A stretch of DNA of 64,000 nt from Candidatus Mediterraneibacter stercoripullorum (GTDB lineage Bacteria > Bacillota > Clostridia > Lachnospirales > Lachnospiraceae): contig DXCZ01000095.1 of the NCBI GenBank assembly GCA_019115765.1, positions 1-64,000 on the forward strand, written 5' to 3'. This document shows, piece by piece, positions 17,988 to 27,488 of the stretch. Positions within the stretch are counted from its first letter, which is position 1, and each line of letters starts with the position of its first letter. The notes under the pieces were generated by a model, which made no database searches, was not told where the DNA came from, and saw nothing but the letters and a program-made list of their open reading frames with translations. The position numbers and the translations under genes were made by a program.

Positions 17988-19722
17988 ATTTTTCACCTCT
18001 GTCCTTTTCTCTGTTTTCTTCTCTGTTCCTGTCTCTGAAATGATCCATGAAATCATCGATGGTAAAGCAGCTGTCCACAATCTCCAGCCCTCTCCCCATA
18101 TCATAAATCTGTGGAGGACGGATTCCCACCTGCCCCCTCACATACATATCTGAAAAGACCTGTTCTCTCGGTCCGTCCGCGATCACATACCCTGCCGACA
18201 GAACGATGATCCTCTCCGCCCAGTCACAGACCAGCTGCATATCATGTGTTGCTATGATCACAGTATCCGTGATGCCTTTTAACATCTGGAGCGTCCGCAT
18301 GATCTCCCTGCGGGTGGCAATATCCAGATTGGCTGTGGGCTCATCCAGGAGGAGCATCTCCGGATTAAGAGCGATTCCTATGGCAAGAGAGGCTCGCCTC
18401 ATCTGTCCCCCTGAGAGAAGACGCCCGTCCCTGTCCGCCAGGTCTGACAGCCGGAACATTGCCAGGAGTTCCTCTGTCCTCTCCTGATAGTTCTCTATCT
18501 TTCTGACTTTCATGGCATACTCAATGTCTTTGCGGATCGAGTCCTTGATGAACATCTCCTCCGGATTCTGATATACCAGAGACATAGTATGTCCCAATTC
18601 TTCTTTAGACATATTCCGGACAGGCTTTCCCTTTACCTTCACAGTACCGCTCTCCGGATGCACCAGTCCCATCAGCAGCTTCAGCATCGTAGATTTTCCT
18701 GCTCCATTTGAGCCGATCAGGGCAATCTTCTCTCCTTTACGGATATCCAGGCTGAAATCATCCAGGATCTTCGGCGCCTCTCCCTTCACAGAACGATACC
18801 TCACTGTAATATTCTGGAACGACGCCATTACCTCATCCTTTTTCTTTACCTCACTGTTCCTCCGCTTCTGGTCCTTTTCTTTGATCCAGGGGCCGAAGAT
18901 CTCCTTTCCCTCCTGGATACTGACAGGCAGGACAGTCTCCTCAGGCAGTATCCCTTCTTTTACCATACGGTTTGCAGCTATGGTGACCTGGGGCGGGAAA
19001 ATATTGCTCTCCTGAAGCTCATCCACTCTGCGCATAGCCTCCTCTGCCGGCAGTTTCCACTTGACAGTGCCATCCTTCAGCAGGACTACATTACGGCAGT
19101 ATCGGGCAATATACTCCGTATGGTGTTCGATCACGATGATCGTCTTGTTATATTTCTCATTCAGTTTCTTCAATACTTCATAGATTCCGTCAGCATGGGC
19201 GGGATCCAGCTGGGCGATCGGCTCGTCCAGGATCAGGATATCAGGGCTTAAGGCAGCCATTCCAGCCAGCGCCAGCAGATGCTTCTGCCCTCCGGAGAGC
19301 TGCCATACATAGTCGCTGATCTTGGAAGAAAGGCCGCATACCGTAAGGGCCTTTCTTCCTTTCTCCTGATAATCCTTCATTGCATAGTTCAAACAAGCGT
19401 ATGAGGCATCTTCCAGTACGGTGGGACAGACGATCTGATTTTCAAAATCCTGATACACATACCCCACCTTTGCCGCAAGAGTCCCGATCTCAAGTTCTTT
19501 CGTATCTCTGCCGTCCACCAGGACTTGTCCGCTCATATCTCCCACGATAAAATGTGGGATCAGTCCATTCAGCGTCTTACACAACGTGGATTTCCCGCAG
19601 CCATTGTTTCCTACAAGGGCAATAAAGTCGCCTTCCCCGAACGTGACGTTCACGTTTCTCAGAGTTGCTTCCCGGGCGCCGGGATATGTAAATGTCAGAC
19701 CTCTGATCTCAATCGTACTCAT
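17980..19722 (-). CDS. ECF transporter ATPase, fused A1-A2 (two ABC domains)
   Basis: The 580 aa protein has two complete ABC domains. Domain 1 (about 1-240) has Walker A GNNGCGKST, signature QLSGGQKH and Walker B DILILDEP. Domain 2 (about 310-540) has GSNGAGKST, signature LLSGGQMRRA and LLLDEPTANLD. It powers the ECF importer at the inner membrane face. Fused ATPases of this kind occur in dedicated ECF systems such as YkoD. The ATG at 19722 lies behind AAGGAG. The last 20 residues are highly charged (NREENREKDRGEK) and overlap ecfT. Confidence 0.93.
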   Translation of the reverse strand: MSTIEIRGLTFTYPGAREATLRNVNVTFGEGDFIALVGNNGCGKSTLCKTLNGLIPHFIVGDMSGQVLVDGRDTKELEIGTLAAKVGYVYQDFENQIVCPTVLEDASYACLNYAMKDYQEKGRKALTVCGLSSKISDYVWQLSGGQKHLLALAGMAALSPDILILDEPIAQLDPAHADGIYEVLKKLNEKYNKTIIVIEHHTEYIARYCRNVVLLKDGTVKWKLPAEEAMRRVDELQESNIFPPQVTIAANRMVKEGILPEETVLPVSIQEGKEIFGPWIKEKDQKRRNSEVKKKDEVMASFQNITVRYRSVKGEAPKILDDFSLDIRKGEKIALIGSNGAGKSTMLKLLMGLVHPESGTVKVKGKPVRNMSKEELGHTMSLVYQNPEEMFIKDSIRKDIEYAMKVRKIENYQERTEELLAMFRLSDLADRDGRLLSGGQMRRASLAIGIALNPEMLLLDEPTANLDIATRREIMRTLQMLKGITDTVIIATHDMQLVCDWAERIIVLSAGYVIADGPREQVFSDMYVRGQVGIRPPQIYDMGRGLEIVDSCFTIDDFMDHFRDRNREENREKDRGEKYA

Positions 19723-19740
19723 GTTGTTCTCCTTCTTGTT

Positions 19741-19762
19741 CAAGACTCGCCCGCGAGTCTTC
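19741..19762 (-). repeat. Isolated hairpin of the dispersed repeat (copy D)
   Basis: AAGACTCGC/GCGAGTCTT with a CC loop matches only the terminal hairpin of the structured repeat. It lies in the 67-bp gap between the S-component gene and the ATPase gene. In the mRNA it could reduce read-through or protect the upstream message. Confidence 0.6.
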
Positions 19763-19789
19763 TCCTATCTGATAATTCCAGTTTGGACC

Positions 19790-20632
19790 TTACCGTTCTG
19801 CCTGTGCAGCTCTGTTACGGATTACTCCTATTGCCACAAGGGCAACAACAGCCGTGATGATTATGGCAATGATAATATTGGTTGTGCTTCCCGCCCATGC
19901 AGCTTCCCAGTCAATCAGCTCATATCCGCCGGACGCCAGCAGTTCTGCAACGATAGCCGCTGCGAAACCGATGATGCTCATAATAATAATCTTCGGTGAC
20001 AGACTGTTTTCTCCGCTGAATACTGTCTTCTCATCCCTGGGCTTCATGCCAAGCAGAGGCTCGATCTTGCCATACAGCTTCGGCACCAGATACATAGTAG
20101 GAAGCATACAGAACAGGATACCTGAGAACAGGATATCGTTCAGACAGGCGAACCCTTCTGTAAAGAACACACTCTGCGGAAGTCCTGCAACAGCTTCAAA
20201 ATCTTCAACTGCAAACTGTACCTTCAGGATATCTACCACACATCCCATAAGCTGCTGTACCGCAACACCGATAATGGATGCTGCTGCAACAACGCCTCTT
20301 CTGCGTGGATCCTTTACAAGACGTCCGGCAATATATACGCCGATGGTCACGGTAATGAATTTCTCCAGCTCGCCAAGTCCGCCGAACTGTCCCAGCATGA
20401 TCTCGCTGAAAACCAGTTCTCCGGCCGCCGCCCCGATTGCTGCTGACAGCGGGTCAAAAAGCATTGCAAGTGTCAGCGGGATAAAAAGGAAATATTCTAC
20501 TGAGAATTCCACGATTCCCACCTGGAAACTGGGTATCAGCTCTGTAAACAGAGTAGCCAGCCCGTAAAGTGACATGGACAGTACGAATACCATCATTTTC
20601 TGTGACTGTGTGATTTTGTTGTCCGGGTTCAT
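19790..20632 (-). CDS. Probable ECF transporter S component (substrate unknown)
   Basis: The 280 aa protein has about seven hydrophobic helices. It shows S-component-like features: an early ELIPSFQVGIVEFSVEYF stretch, the glycine/alanine-rich AAIGAAAGELVFSE, and a gene position directly before the fused ATPase and EcfT. It is longer than the usual 170-210 aa S protein and has extra C-terminal helices. Upstream I see no TPP, cobalamin or FMN riboswitch that would name the ligand. The ATG at 20632 follows GGAGGAG. Confidence 0.7.
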   Translation of the reverse strand: MNPDNKITQSQKMMVFVLSMSLYGLATLFTELIPSFQVGIVEFSVEYFLFIPLTLAMLFDPLSAAIGAAAGELVFSEIMLGQFGGLGELEKFITVTIGVYIAGRLVKDPRRRGVVAAASIIGVAVQQLMGCVVDILKVQFAVEDFEAVAGLPQSVFFTEGFACLNDILFSGILFCMLPTMYLVPKLYGKIEPLLGMKPRDEKTVFSGENSLSPKIIIMSIIGFAAAIVAELLASGGYELIDWEAAWAGSTTNIIIAIIITAVVALVAIGVIRNRAAQAER

Positions 20633-20813
20633 AATGATCTCCTCCATAAAACAATTAACTTTTTTCTGTTTTCCTCTGTCGTTTCCGACAAGGAAATTAT
20701 ATTATAGAGAAAACATGTTTGATATCATGAACCCATAAAATGTTAGTAAAATTTTCGTAAATTAAGTTTATGAAAATAAATTTTCATTGTATTTTCGATT
20801 GACACCGGAACGC

Positions 20814-20843
20814 AAAAGAGCGCCGGCATACGCCGACACTCTT
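20814..20843 (-). terminator. Terminator after rubredoxin
   Basis: On the minus strand AGAGUGUCGGC pairs with GCCGGCGCUCU using two G-U pairs and is followed by TTTT. The plus-strand equivalent has C-A mismatches, so the element is directional. Confidence 0.75.
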
Positions 20844-20900
20844 CCTTTTTCTCTGTGAACTTGTTTATGAATCCTCTGTCAGATGACCCTGTCTTACGGA

Positions 20901-21062
20901 TTACTCAACTTCTGAGAACTCGTCTTTTCCTACTCCGCACAGCGGGCAGACAAAATCATCCGGTACATCTTCCCACTTTGTGCCCGGCTCAATCCCGTTA
21001 TCCGGATCTCCGGCAGCCTCATCATAAATATATCCGCATACATCACATACATATTTCTTCAT
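20901..21062 (-). CDS. Rubredoxin
   Basis: This 53-residue protein is a one-iron electron carrier. The two iron-binding knuckles are CDVCGY near residue 6 and CPLCGV near residue 39, with the usual GDPDNGI and [15 protein letters not shown] between them. Rubredoxins pass electrons to oxygen- and peroxide-detoxifying enzymes or other redox partners in anaerobes. The ATG lies 8 nt behind AGGAGG, and a directional terminator follows. It is monocistronic; no partner enzyme is adjacent. Confidence 0.97.
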   Translation of the reverse strand: MKKYVCDVCGYIYDEAAGDPDNGIEPGTKWEDVPDDFVCPLCGVGKDEFSEVE

Positions 21063-21303
21063 CTTATTATCCTCCTGTATAATATTTATTTGAGCTTCCC
21101 TCTTCCCTCACCCCTGTCTGTTACCAGAACAGATCTGAGCGGAGATCAGACAGCTCTTCTGTTTTTCATCATACCATACCACTGCACCTTTTTCAACGTA
21201 TATCTTATGGAGCAATTTTCCGGCAGAATTTCTAATATTACTGTTCGGGCGCGTCTCAATATCCAGCCATAACGGAGCTCTGAGAACGAATGAACAGGAA
21301 GTT

Positions 21304-22425
21304 TTAATCCTTCCAGAGGCTCAGTAGTCCGGACATAAGAAGCTTTACATCATTCAGGATATAATCAAAAGCTCCCGCCTGATACATATTGATCAGCACC
21401 ATCCCCACCGGAACTGCGATGATCATGCCAAGTACTCCGCTGAACCGGTATCCAATATACAGCAGGAACAGCGTAAGCAGAGGATTCAGCCCCACACTGT
21501 CTCCCACCAGCTTGGGCTGGAGCAGCTGACGCACGACCTGGGTAATAACATAAATCACCACGAGGGCAACTGTTGTTCTGTAATCTCCCATAAAGAACTC
21601 GTATACCGCCCATGGGATCATGGCGGTACCCGTTCCAAAGAAGGGCAGGAAATCCAGAAATGAAATAAGGAACGCCACCAGTACAAAATACCGAGCCTGG
21701 AGAAACGCAAGTCCCACAAGCAGGATCAGAAATACCACACCCATGATCTTAAACTGTGCCTTGAAATATCCCCCCACCGCATACCGAAGGTTATCCATGA
21801 CAAGTGTCATCCTCTTTGTGATTGCATCCGGCGCGTTCTTCTTCATCCAGAGAAGGAGCTCTTCCCGCTGACCAATGAAGAAGTAGGCAGACATAACAGC
21901 TACAATGAAGGAAATCAGATAGTTGGGTACGCTTTTGGCAAAATTACCGGCTGCAGTCATTGTTGGTTCACTGATACCAGATACAAGATCTCCCATATAC
22001 TGGTCCAGATTTTCCACCACCGTATTCCATCCGTTCCGTATTCCTGACGGCAGTCTGTCAAATACTCCGGACAGAGTATCACCGATCTGCCGCAGCCCCT
22101 CCTCCAGCTGGGCATACATAGCCGGGAAATTACGAATCAGGTCTGCTATCTCGGCAACGATCCTGCTTATACCGAAATAAAAGATAAATACGATCACTGC
22201 CAGCACCAGAACGACGATCAGTGCAGAAGCCAGCTTTTTTACAATCCTCAGCCGCTTTTCCAGCCAGTTCACGAGAGGGGCTGCAATGGCAGCTATGATC
22301 CAGCCTATCACAAAAGGCATAAGGAATCTCAGCAGCAGAAGTCCTATAAACACAAAGGCAACAGTGGCAAGGATACTGAGCAGCAGCCGGACACCGATCT
22401 GCCAGTAAGGCCTTCTATTTTCCAT
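21304..22425 (-). CDS. AI-2E family permease (YtvI/TqsA-like)
   Basis: The 373 aa membrane protein has seven or eight hydrophobic helices and the family features IGWIIAAIAAPLVNWLEKR near the N terminus, FLISFLDFLPFFGTGTAMIPW in the middle and VRQLLQPKLVGDSVGL near the C terminus. The family includes AI-2 exporters, sodium-proton antiporters and the sporulation protein YtvI, so transport specificity is open. The ATG at 22425 overlaps the end of engB by 11 nt and has GAGGAAG upstream, so the two are co-translated. Confidence 0.88.
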   Translation of the reverse strand: MENRRPYWQIGVRLLLSILATVAFVFIGLLLLRFLMPFVIGWIIAAIAAPLVNWLEKRLRIVKKLASALIVVLVLAVIVFIFYFGISRIVAEIADLIRNFPAMYAQLEEGLRQIGDTLSGVFDRLPSGIRNGWNTVVENLDQYMGDLVSGISEPTMTAAGNFAKSVPNYLISFIVAVMSAYFFIGQREELLLWMKKNAPDAITKRMTLVMDNLRYAVGGYFKAQFKIMGVVFLILLVGLAFLQARYFVLVAFLISFLDFLPFFGTGTAMIPWAVYEFFMGDYRTTVALVVIYVITQVVRQLLQPKLVGDSVGLNPLLTLFLLYIGYRFSGVLGMIIAVPVGMVLINMYQAGAFDYILNDVKLLMSGLLSLWKD

Positions 22426-23041
22426 CCGCTTCTTCCTCCCCGTCTGCCGGATCATCCGGGAAACATTCTTCCTTGATCAGTTCCCATATTTCTTCCTTTC
22501 CCTGTTTTGTGACAGAAGAGAAGGGGATCACACGGGTTCCCGGCACAAGGGAAAGTCCGTCTTTGAGCATCTTCACATGTTTCTGTACCTGACTTCGTTT
22601 GATCTTATCAAGCTTGGTAGCAATGATCACAGGCTCAAACCCCTGATCCAGAATCCAGCGGTACATCATCCTGTCATTTTCCGAAGGCGTATGGCGGATA
22701 TCGATAAGCAGCAGGACCGCTCTCAACTGGTCTGATCCGTGGAGATACCGTTCGATCAGCTGCCCCCAGCGGGCTTTTTCCTGCTCTGAAACCTTCGCGT
22801 ATCCATATCCCGGCAGATCTACCAGATACAGCTCCTCATTGATGTTATAGAAATTGATCGTCTGCGTCTTTCCCGGCGTAGCAGAAATCCTGGCATAGGA
22901 TTTCCGGTTCATCAGAGCATTGATCAGGGAAGATTTCCCTACATTTGATTTCCCTGCGAAAGCTATCTCCGGCTTTCCGTTCTTCGGCAGGACACTTGTG
23001 ATTCCGCATACAGTCTCAAGATTGATACTTCTGATAACCAT
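22415..23041 (-). CDS. engB: Ribosome biogenesis GTPase YsxC/EngB
   Basis: This small essential GTPase acts in 50S subunit assembly. The 208 aa length is normal. Motifs are G1 GKSNVGKSS, G3 DLPGYGYA and G4 TKLDK, with the family sequence RKSYARISATPGKTQTIN covering switch I. It begins 3 nt after the lon stop codon and overlaps the next gene. The lon-engB pairing is conserved in Firmicutes, which supports the call. Confidence 0.97.
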   Translation of the reverse strand: MVIRSINLETVCGITSVLPKNGKPEIAFAGKSNVGKSSLINALMNRKSYARISATPGKTQTINFYNINEELYLVDLPGYGYAKVSEQEKARWGQLIERYLHGSDQLRAVLLLIDIRHTPSENDRMMYRWILDQGFEPVIIATKLDKIKRSQVQKHVKMLKDGLSLVPGTRVIPFSSVTKQGKEEIWELIKEECFPDDPADGEEEADGK

Positions 23042-23044
23042 TTC

Positions 23045-25366
23045 TTATTCCTTTCCAAGTGCCAGTTTCAGCACTTCACTCATGCTCTCCACGGGGATGA
23101 TCTCCAGGCCTTTTGTAATCTCCGCCGATAGTTCTTCTACATCTGCAATATTTTTTTCCGGGACAAGGACTGTTCTGATCCCAGCGTTTTTAGCAGCCAG
23201 CAGCTTCTCCTTCAGTCCTCCGATAGGAAGCACTCTTCCCCGGAGTGTGACCTCCCCGGTCATGGCCAGATCCGCACGGACCTTTTTGCCGGTAATGGCG
23301 GAAAACATGGCTGTTGCCATTGTAATTCCGGCTGACGGACCATCCTTTGGCACTGCTCCTTCCGGAATATGTACGTGTATATCATGCTTTTCGAAGAAAT
23401 CATCCGGTATGTCATACTGTCTGCTGACAGAGCGGATATAGCTGATTCCTGTCCGGGCAGATTCCTTCATCACATCTCCCAACTGGCCTGTCAGCATGAT
23501 ATCTCCCTTTCCTGGCATGACGTTTACTTCAATCTGCAGAGTGTCCCCGCCTACGCTGGTCCAGGCAAGTCCCCGCACGATTCCCACCTCAGGAGCGGGA
23601 TTTGCCATCCTGTATCTGTACTTCTCTTTCCCAAGGAATTTATGGATATTCCTGTCCGTGACTGTGATCTTTTTCCGGTCTGTTGTAAGGATTTCTTTCG
23701 CAGCTTTGCGGCAGATATTGCCGATCTCCCGTTCCAGCTGCCGGACACCTGCCTCTTTTGTATAATTTCTCGCCATCTTCCAGATCGCATGGCGGCTGAA
23801 GCCGAGCTGCTCATCTGTAAGCCCGTTCTTCTCCAGCTGCTTCGGAATCAGGTGCTCCATGGCAATATGCAGCTTTTCATTCTCCGTATAACTGCTGATC
23901 TCAATCACTTCCATACGGTCCAGCAGCGGCCGGGGTATCGTCTGAAGTGTATTTGCCGTGGTAATAAACATGACTTCCGACAGATCCAGCGGAACTTCCA
24001 GATAATGATCTCTGAACTTACTGTTCTGTTCACTGTCCAGCACTTCCAGCAGAGCTGAGAATGTATCCCCTTTATAGTCTGTACTGACTTTGTCAATTTC
24101 ATCCAGCAGCATGACAGGATTTTTTACTCCTGCCATACGAATCCCGTTCGCGATACGGCCTGGCATGGCTCCTACATATGTCTTACGGTGTCCACGGATC
24201 TCCGCCTCATCTCTGACTCCTCCAAGAGAGATCCTGACATACGGCTTCTTCATGGCACGCGCCAGAGAACGGGCAATGGACGTCTTTCCGGTTCCTGGAG
24301 GACCAACAAGGCAGAGGATGGGACTGTCCCCTTTCTCTGTCAGAGTACGAACTGCAAGAAATTCCAGTATCCTCTCCTTCACCTGTTCAAGACCGTAGTG
24401 ATCTTCATCAAGGACATGCTTCGCGTAGGCGATATCCTGATTATCTTCTGCTCTCTTCTCCCAGGGCATCTCGAGCAGGGTCTCAATGTACGTCCGTATC
24501 ACTCCGTTCTCTGCCGGAGAGTTCAGAGAACTCTTAAATCTGTTAATTTCCTTCTGAAGCTTCTCTTTCACCTCATCAGATGCTTCAAGCTCCTTGAGTT
24601 TTTCCTCGAACTCTTCTGCATCCGAGATCGTCGATTCCTCTCCCAACTCCTCCCGGATCAGTTTCAGCTGCTCCCGCAGGATATATTCCCGCTGGTGCTT
24701 ATCTACTCTCTCTTTGACCTTTTTCTGGATCTCATCTTTGATATCAATGATCTGCACTTCATTTACAAGCTTAAAAGCCAGTTTCTCATATCTCTTCCAG
24801 AAATCCGTCTCACTGAGGATCTCCTGCTGATCCGTATAATAGAGAGGAATATTGGCAGCGATCTCATCAACCAGCCTTCTCAGATCTCGGATCTCCAGGA
24901 TCTGAGCCACGGATTCCTTGGATATCTTACCGTTTTTGGAAGCGTATTCTACAAACATATCCTTAATCCCGCGTTCCATAGCTTCCCCGTTCAGGTCATC
25001 CGGGATCGTTACTGCAGCATCATCTGCCGGCTCAACTTCAGCTCTCAGATAAGGATCGCTGTACTCAATATTTCTGAGGATTCCTCTCTTTTCCCCTGAC
25101 ACCAGGACTCTTACAATATGTTTCGGCAGCTTAATGATCTGCTTGATCGTACCGATAGTCCCGACCTCGTATACATCCTGAATACCGGGATTCTCTGTAT
25201 CAATGGACTTCTGTGCAACCAGAAATATCTCCTGTTTTTCTACCATTGCCTCCTGAACAGCGGCAATGGAACGCTGCCTGCTGACGTCAAAGTGTACAAC
25301 CATTTCCGGCATGATCGTCATTCCCCGCAGGGCTACCATGGGCAGGCTTATCGTCTCTCTCTCCAT
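23045..25366 (-). CDS. lon: ATP-dependent protease Lon
   Basis: This cytoplasmic AAA+ serine protease degrades misfolded and regulatory proteins. The 773 aa chain has the N-terminal substrate domain (LPMVALRGMTIMPEM), the coiled-coil linker, Walker [10 protein letters not shown] at about 355, Walker B MLLDEIDK, and a protease domain with catalytic Ser in PKDGPSAGIT and Lys in GGLKEKLLAA. AGGAGG precedes the ATG. It sits downstream of clpX but behind a terminator, so it probably also has its own promoter. The final four residues (LGKE) run directly into engB. Confidence 0.98.
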   Translation of the reverse strand: MERETISLPMVALRGMTIMPEMVVHFDVSRQRSIAAVQEAMVEKQEIFLVAQKSIDTENPGIQDVYEVGTIGTIKQIIKLPKHIVRVLVSGEKRGILRNIEYSDPYLRAEVEPADDAAVTIPDDLNGEAMERGIKDMFVEYASKNGKISKESVAQILEIRDLRRLVDEIAANIPLYYTDQQEILSETDFWKRYEKLAFKLVNEVQIIDIKDEIQKKVKERVDKHQREYILREQLKLIREELGEESTISDAEEFEEKLKELEASDEVKEKLQKEINRFKSSLNSPAENGVIRTYIETLLEMPWEKRAEDNQDIAYAKHVLDEDHYGLEQVKERILEFLAVRTLTEKGDSPILCLVGPPGTGKTSIARSLARAMKKPYVRISLGGVRDEAEIRGHRKTYVGAMPGRIANGIRMAGVKNPVMLLDEIDKVSTDYKGDTFSALLEVLDSEQNSKFRDHYLEVPLDLSEVMFITTANTLQTIPRPLLDRMEVIEISSYTENEKLHIAMEHLIPKQLEKNGLTDEQLGFSRHAIWKMARNYTKEAGVRQLEREIGNICRKAAKEILTTDRKKITVTDRNIHKFLGKEKYRYRMANPAPEVGIVRGLAWTSVGGDTLQIEVNVMPGKGDIMLTGQLGDVMKESARTGISYIRSVSRQYDIPDDFFEKHDIHVHIPEGAVPKDGPSAGITMATAMFSAITGKKVRADLAMTGEVTLRGRVLPIGGLKEKLLAAKNAGIRTVLVPEKNIADVEELSAEITKGLEIIPVESMSEVLKLALGKE

Positions 25367-25452
25367 CTGTCATCCTCCTCTGGATAATAATGGTTTTCTC
25401 TGTCATGCAGCCGCTCTCACAGCGGAAATCCACATAAAAACTAACCATATCA

Positions 25453-25491
25453 TAAAAACGGGTACATATGGTTGTGATTCCATTGTACCCG
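25453..25491 (-). terminator. Terminator between clpX and lon
   Basis: On the minus strand CGGGTACAATGG and CCATATGTACCCG form a near-perfect stem followed by TTTTT. It separates tig-clpP-clpX from lon-engB. Confidence 0.8.
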
Positions 25492-25523
25492 CCTGTAGAC
25501 AGGGCTGCTCACCCTGCCTCTCT

Positions 25524-26795
25524 CTATGCGCTTTCTGACGTCAGGAAAGAACGCCGCTCTTCTCCGTCACGGAAATAGACCGGATCCTCCTGTCCCAGTA
25601 CAGCCGCTTTTGTAATGCGGCACTCTTTTATGGTGTCGTCCGAAGGCACCGTAAACATCGTGTCCATCATGATATTCTCCATGATGGCCCGAAGTCCTCT
25701 TGCTCCAGTCTTCCTCTTCAGCGTCGTATCAGCGATAGCTTCAAGAGCGTCCTTGTCAAACTCAAGCTTCACGCCATCCAGTTCAAGAAGCTTCTGATAC
25801 TGTTTTACGATCGCGCTCTTCGGCTCAGTCAGAATCTTTATGAGTGCGTCGCGATCAAGAAGATCAAGGGAGACCGTCACCGGAAGTCTTCCTACAAGCT
25901 CCGGGATAAGTCCATATTTTACAAGATCCTGAGGGAGCACTTCATGGAGAAGGACATCCATATCGTACTCATGTTTTTCCGCGATCTCGGCATTAAATCC
26001 GATGGACTTTCTGTCCAGCCGGGTCTCGATGATCTTATCGATTCCCTCAAAAGCTCCTCCGCAGATAAACAGGATATTCGTTGTATCAATCTGGATCAGT
26101 TCCTGATGGGGATGTTTTCTTCCGCCCTGCGGCGGAACGGAAGCAACAGTCCCCTCAATGATCTTGAGCAGTGCCTGCTGTACGCCCTCACCGGATACAT
26201 CCCTCGTAATAGACGGATTCTCAGACTTCCTGGTGATCTTATCTATCTCGTCAATATAGATGATCCCGTGCTCAGCTCTCTCAATATCACCGTCTGCAGC
26301 CTGGATTACTTTCAGAAGGATATTTTCCACATCTTCTCCGACATACCCCGCCTCTGTCAGTGCAGTTGCATCAGCGATCGCAAATGGTACGTTCAGGATC
26401 TTCGCAAGCGTCTGTGCAAGAAGTGTCTTCCCGCATCCGGTCGGACCGAGCATCAGAATATTGCTCTTCTGAAGCTCCACCCCGAGATCCTGTTCTGCCA
26501 GTATTCTCTTGTAATGATTATACACCGCTACTGAAAGCACCTTCTTGGCCTCATCCTGGCCGATCACATAATCATCCAGAAATGCCTTGATCTCTTCCGG
26601 TGTCAAAAGATTGATATCATCCAGTGCGCTTTTCTCGTTATAGTCCAGTTCTTCCTCGATGATCTCTGAACAGATCGCCACACACTCATCACAGATATAA
26701 GTCCCGTTGGGACCGGCGATCAGTTTGCGCACCTGCGACTGGCTCTTATTACAGAAAGAGCACCTGACAATATCATCTGTCATTCTACCTGCCAT
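25524..26795 (-). CDS. clpX: ClpX, ATPase subunit of ClpXP
   Basis: ClpX unfolds substrates and feeds them to ClpP. Residues about 10-50 form the C4 zinc domain (CSFCNKS…CDECVAIC). Walker A is GPTGCGKT and Walker [10 protein letters not shown]. The pore loop GYVGED and the RKH segment GGRKHPHQE are present, as is the sensor/arginine-finger region [11 protein letters not shown]. Length is 423 aa. The ATG at 26795 gives MAGRMTDD and lies behind GAGGTGA; an in-frame ATG 12 nt later is possible. It starts 45 bp after clpP. Confidence 0.97.
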   Translation of the reverse strand: MAGRMTDDIVRCSFCNKSQSQVRKLIAGPNGTYICDECVAICSEIIEEELDYNEKSALDDINLLTPEEIKAFLDDYVIGQDEAKKVLSVAVYNHYKRILAEQDLGVELQKSNILMLGPTGCGKTLLAQTLAKILNVPFAIADATALTEAGYVGEDVENILLKVIQAADGDIERAEHGIIYIDEIDKITRKSENPSITRDVSGEGVQQALLKIIEGTVASVPPQGGRKHPHQELIQIDTTNILFICGGAFEGIDKIIETRLDRKSIGFNAEIAEKHEYDMDVLLHEVLPQDLVKYGLIPELVGRLPVTVSLDLLDRDALIKILTEPKSAIVKQYQKLLELDGVKLEFDKDALEAIADTTLKRKTGARGLRAIMENIMMDTMFTVPSDDTIKECRITKAAVLGQEDPVYFRDGEERRSFLTSESA

Positions 26796-26840
26796 ACATG
26801 TCACCTCATACTGCCATTATGGATTAATGCTTTGTAATTA

Positions 26841-27422
26841 TTAATGTTTTGTAATTACCTCGTCGATCAGTCCATACTCTTTTGCCTCTTCTGCTGACAT
26901 GAAGTTATCTCTTTCTGTGTCAGCCTGAATAACCTCAAGTGGCTTTCCTGTATTGGCTGCGAGGATTTCATTCAGTTTTTTCTTGGTGCGCAGGATATGC
27001 TCAGCGGCAATCTGGATCTCAGTTGCCTGTCCCTGTGCTCCGCCGGAAGGCTGATGGATCATGATCTCTGCATTGGGGAGTGCAAAACGTTTCCCTTTCT
27101 TTCCTCCTGACAGAAGAAACGCTCCCATACTTGCAGCCATACCGATACATACAGTTGACACGTCACACTTGATGTACTGCATTGTATCGTAAATAGCAAG
27201 TCCTGCTGTCACAGAACCTCCCGGGCTGTTGATATACAGCTGGATATCCTTCTCCGGATCATCTGCTTCCAGGAAAAGAAGCTGAGCAACTACAACACTT
27301 GCAGATGCATCGTTCACCTCTTCACCAAGGAAAATAATCCTCTCTTTGAGAAGTCTTGAATAAATATCATATGACCGCTCTCCGCGGCTTGTCTGCTCAA
27401 TGACATAAGGTACTAAAGCCAT
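26841..27422 (-). CDS. clpP: ClpP protease subunit
   Basis: This tetradecameric serine peptidase partners ClpX. The 193 aa protein shows the N-terminal loop [32 protein letters not shown], the catalytic Ser in [11 protein letters not shown] and the catalytic His in [18 protein letters not shown] lies 10 nt before the ATG at 27422. It follows tig by 66 bp, the standard tig-clpP-clpX order in Firmicutes. Confidence 0.98.
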   Translation of the reverse strand: MALVPYVIEQTSRGERSYDIYSRLLKERIIFLGEEVNDASASVVVAQLLFLEADDPEKDIQLYINSPGGSVTAGLAIYDTMQYIKCDVSTVCIGMAASMGAFLLSGGKKGKRFALPNAEIMIHQPSGGAQGQATEIQIAAEHILRTKKKLNEILAANTGKPLEVIQADTERDNFMSAEEAKEYGLIDEVITKH

Positions 27423-27488
27423 GATATATCTTTCCTCCTTACTGTCTGACAAAAGGTGCACCTAACGGCACACCTTTCGAAATCATGC

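Noticed and set aside
20633-20813. Possible vitamin riboswitch before the ECF operon
   Set aside because: No conserved TPP, cobalamin or FMN core motifs are visible in the short AT-rich leader.
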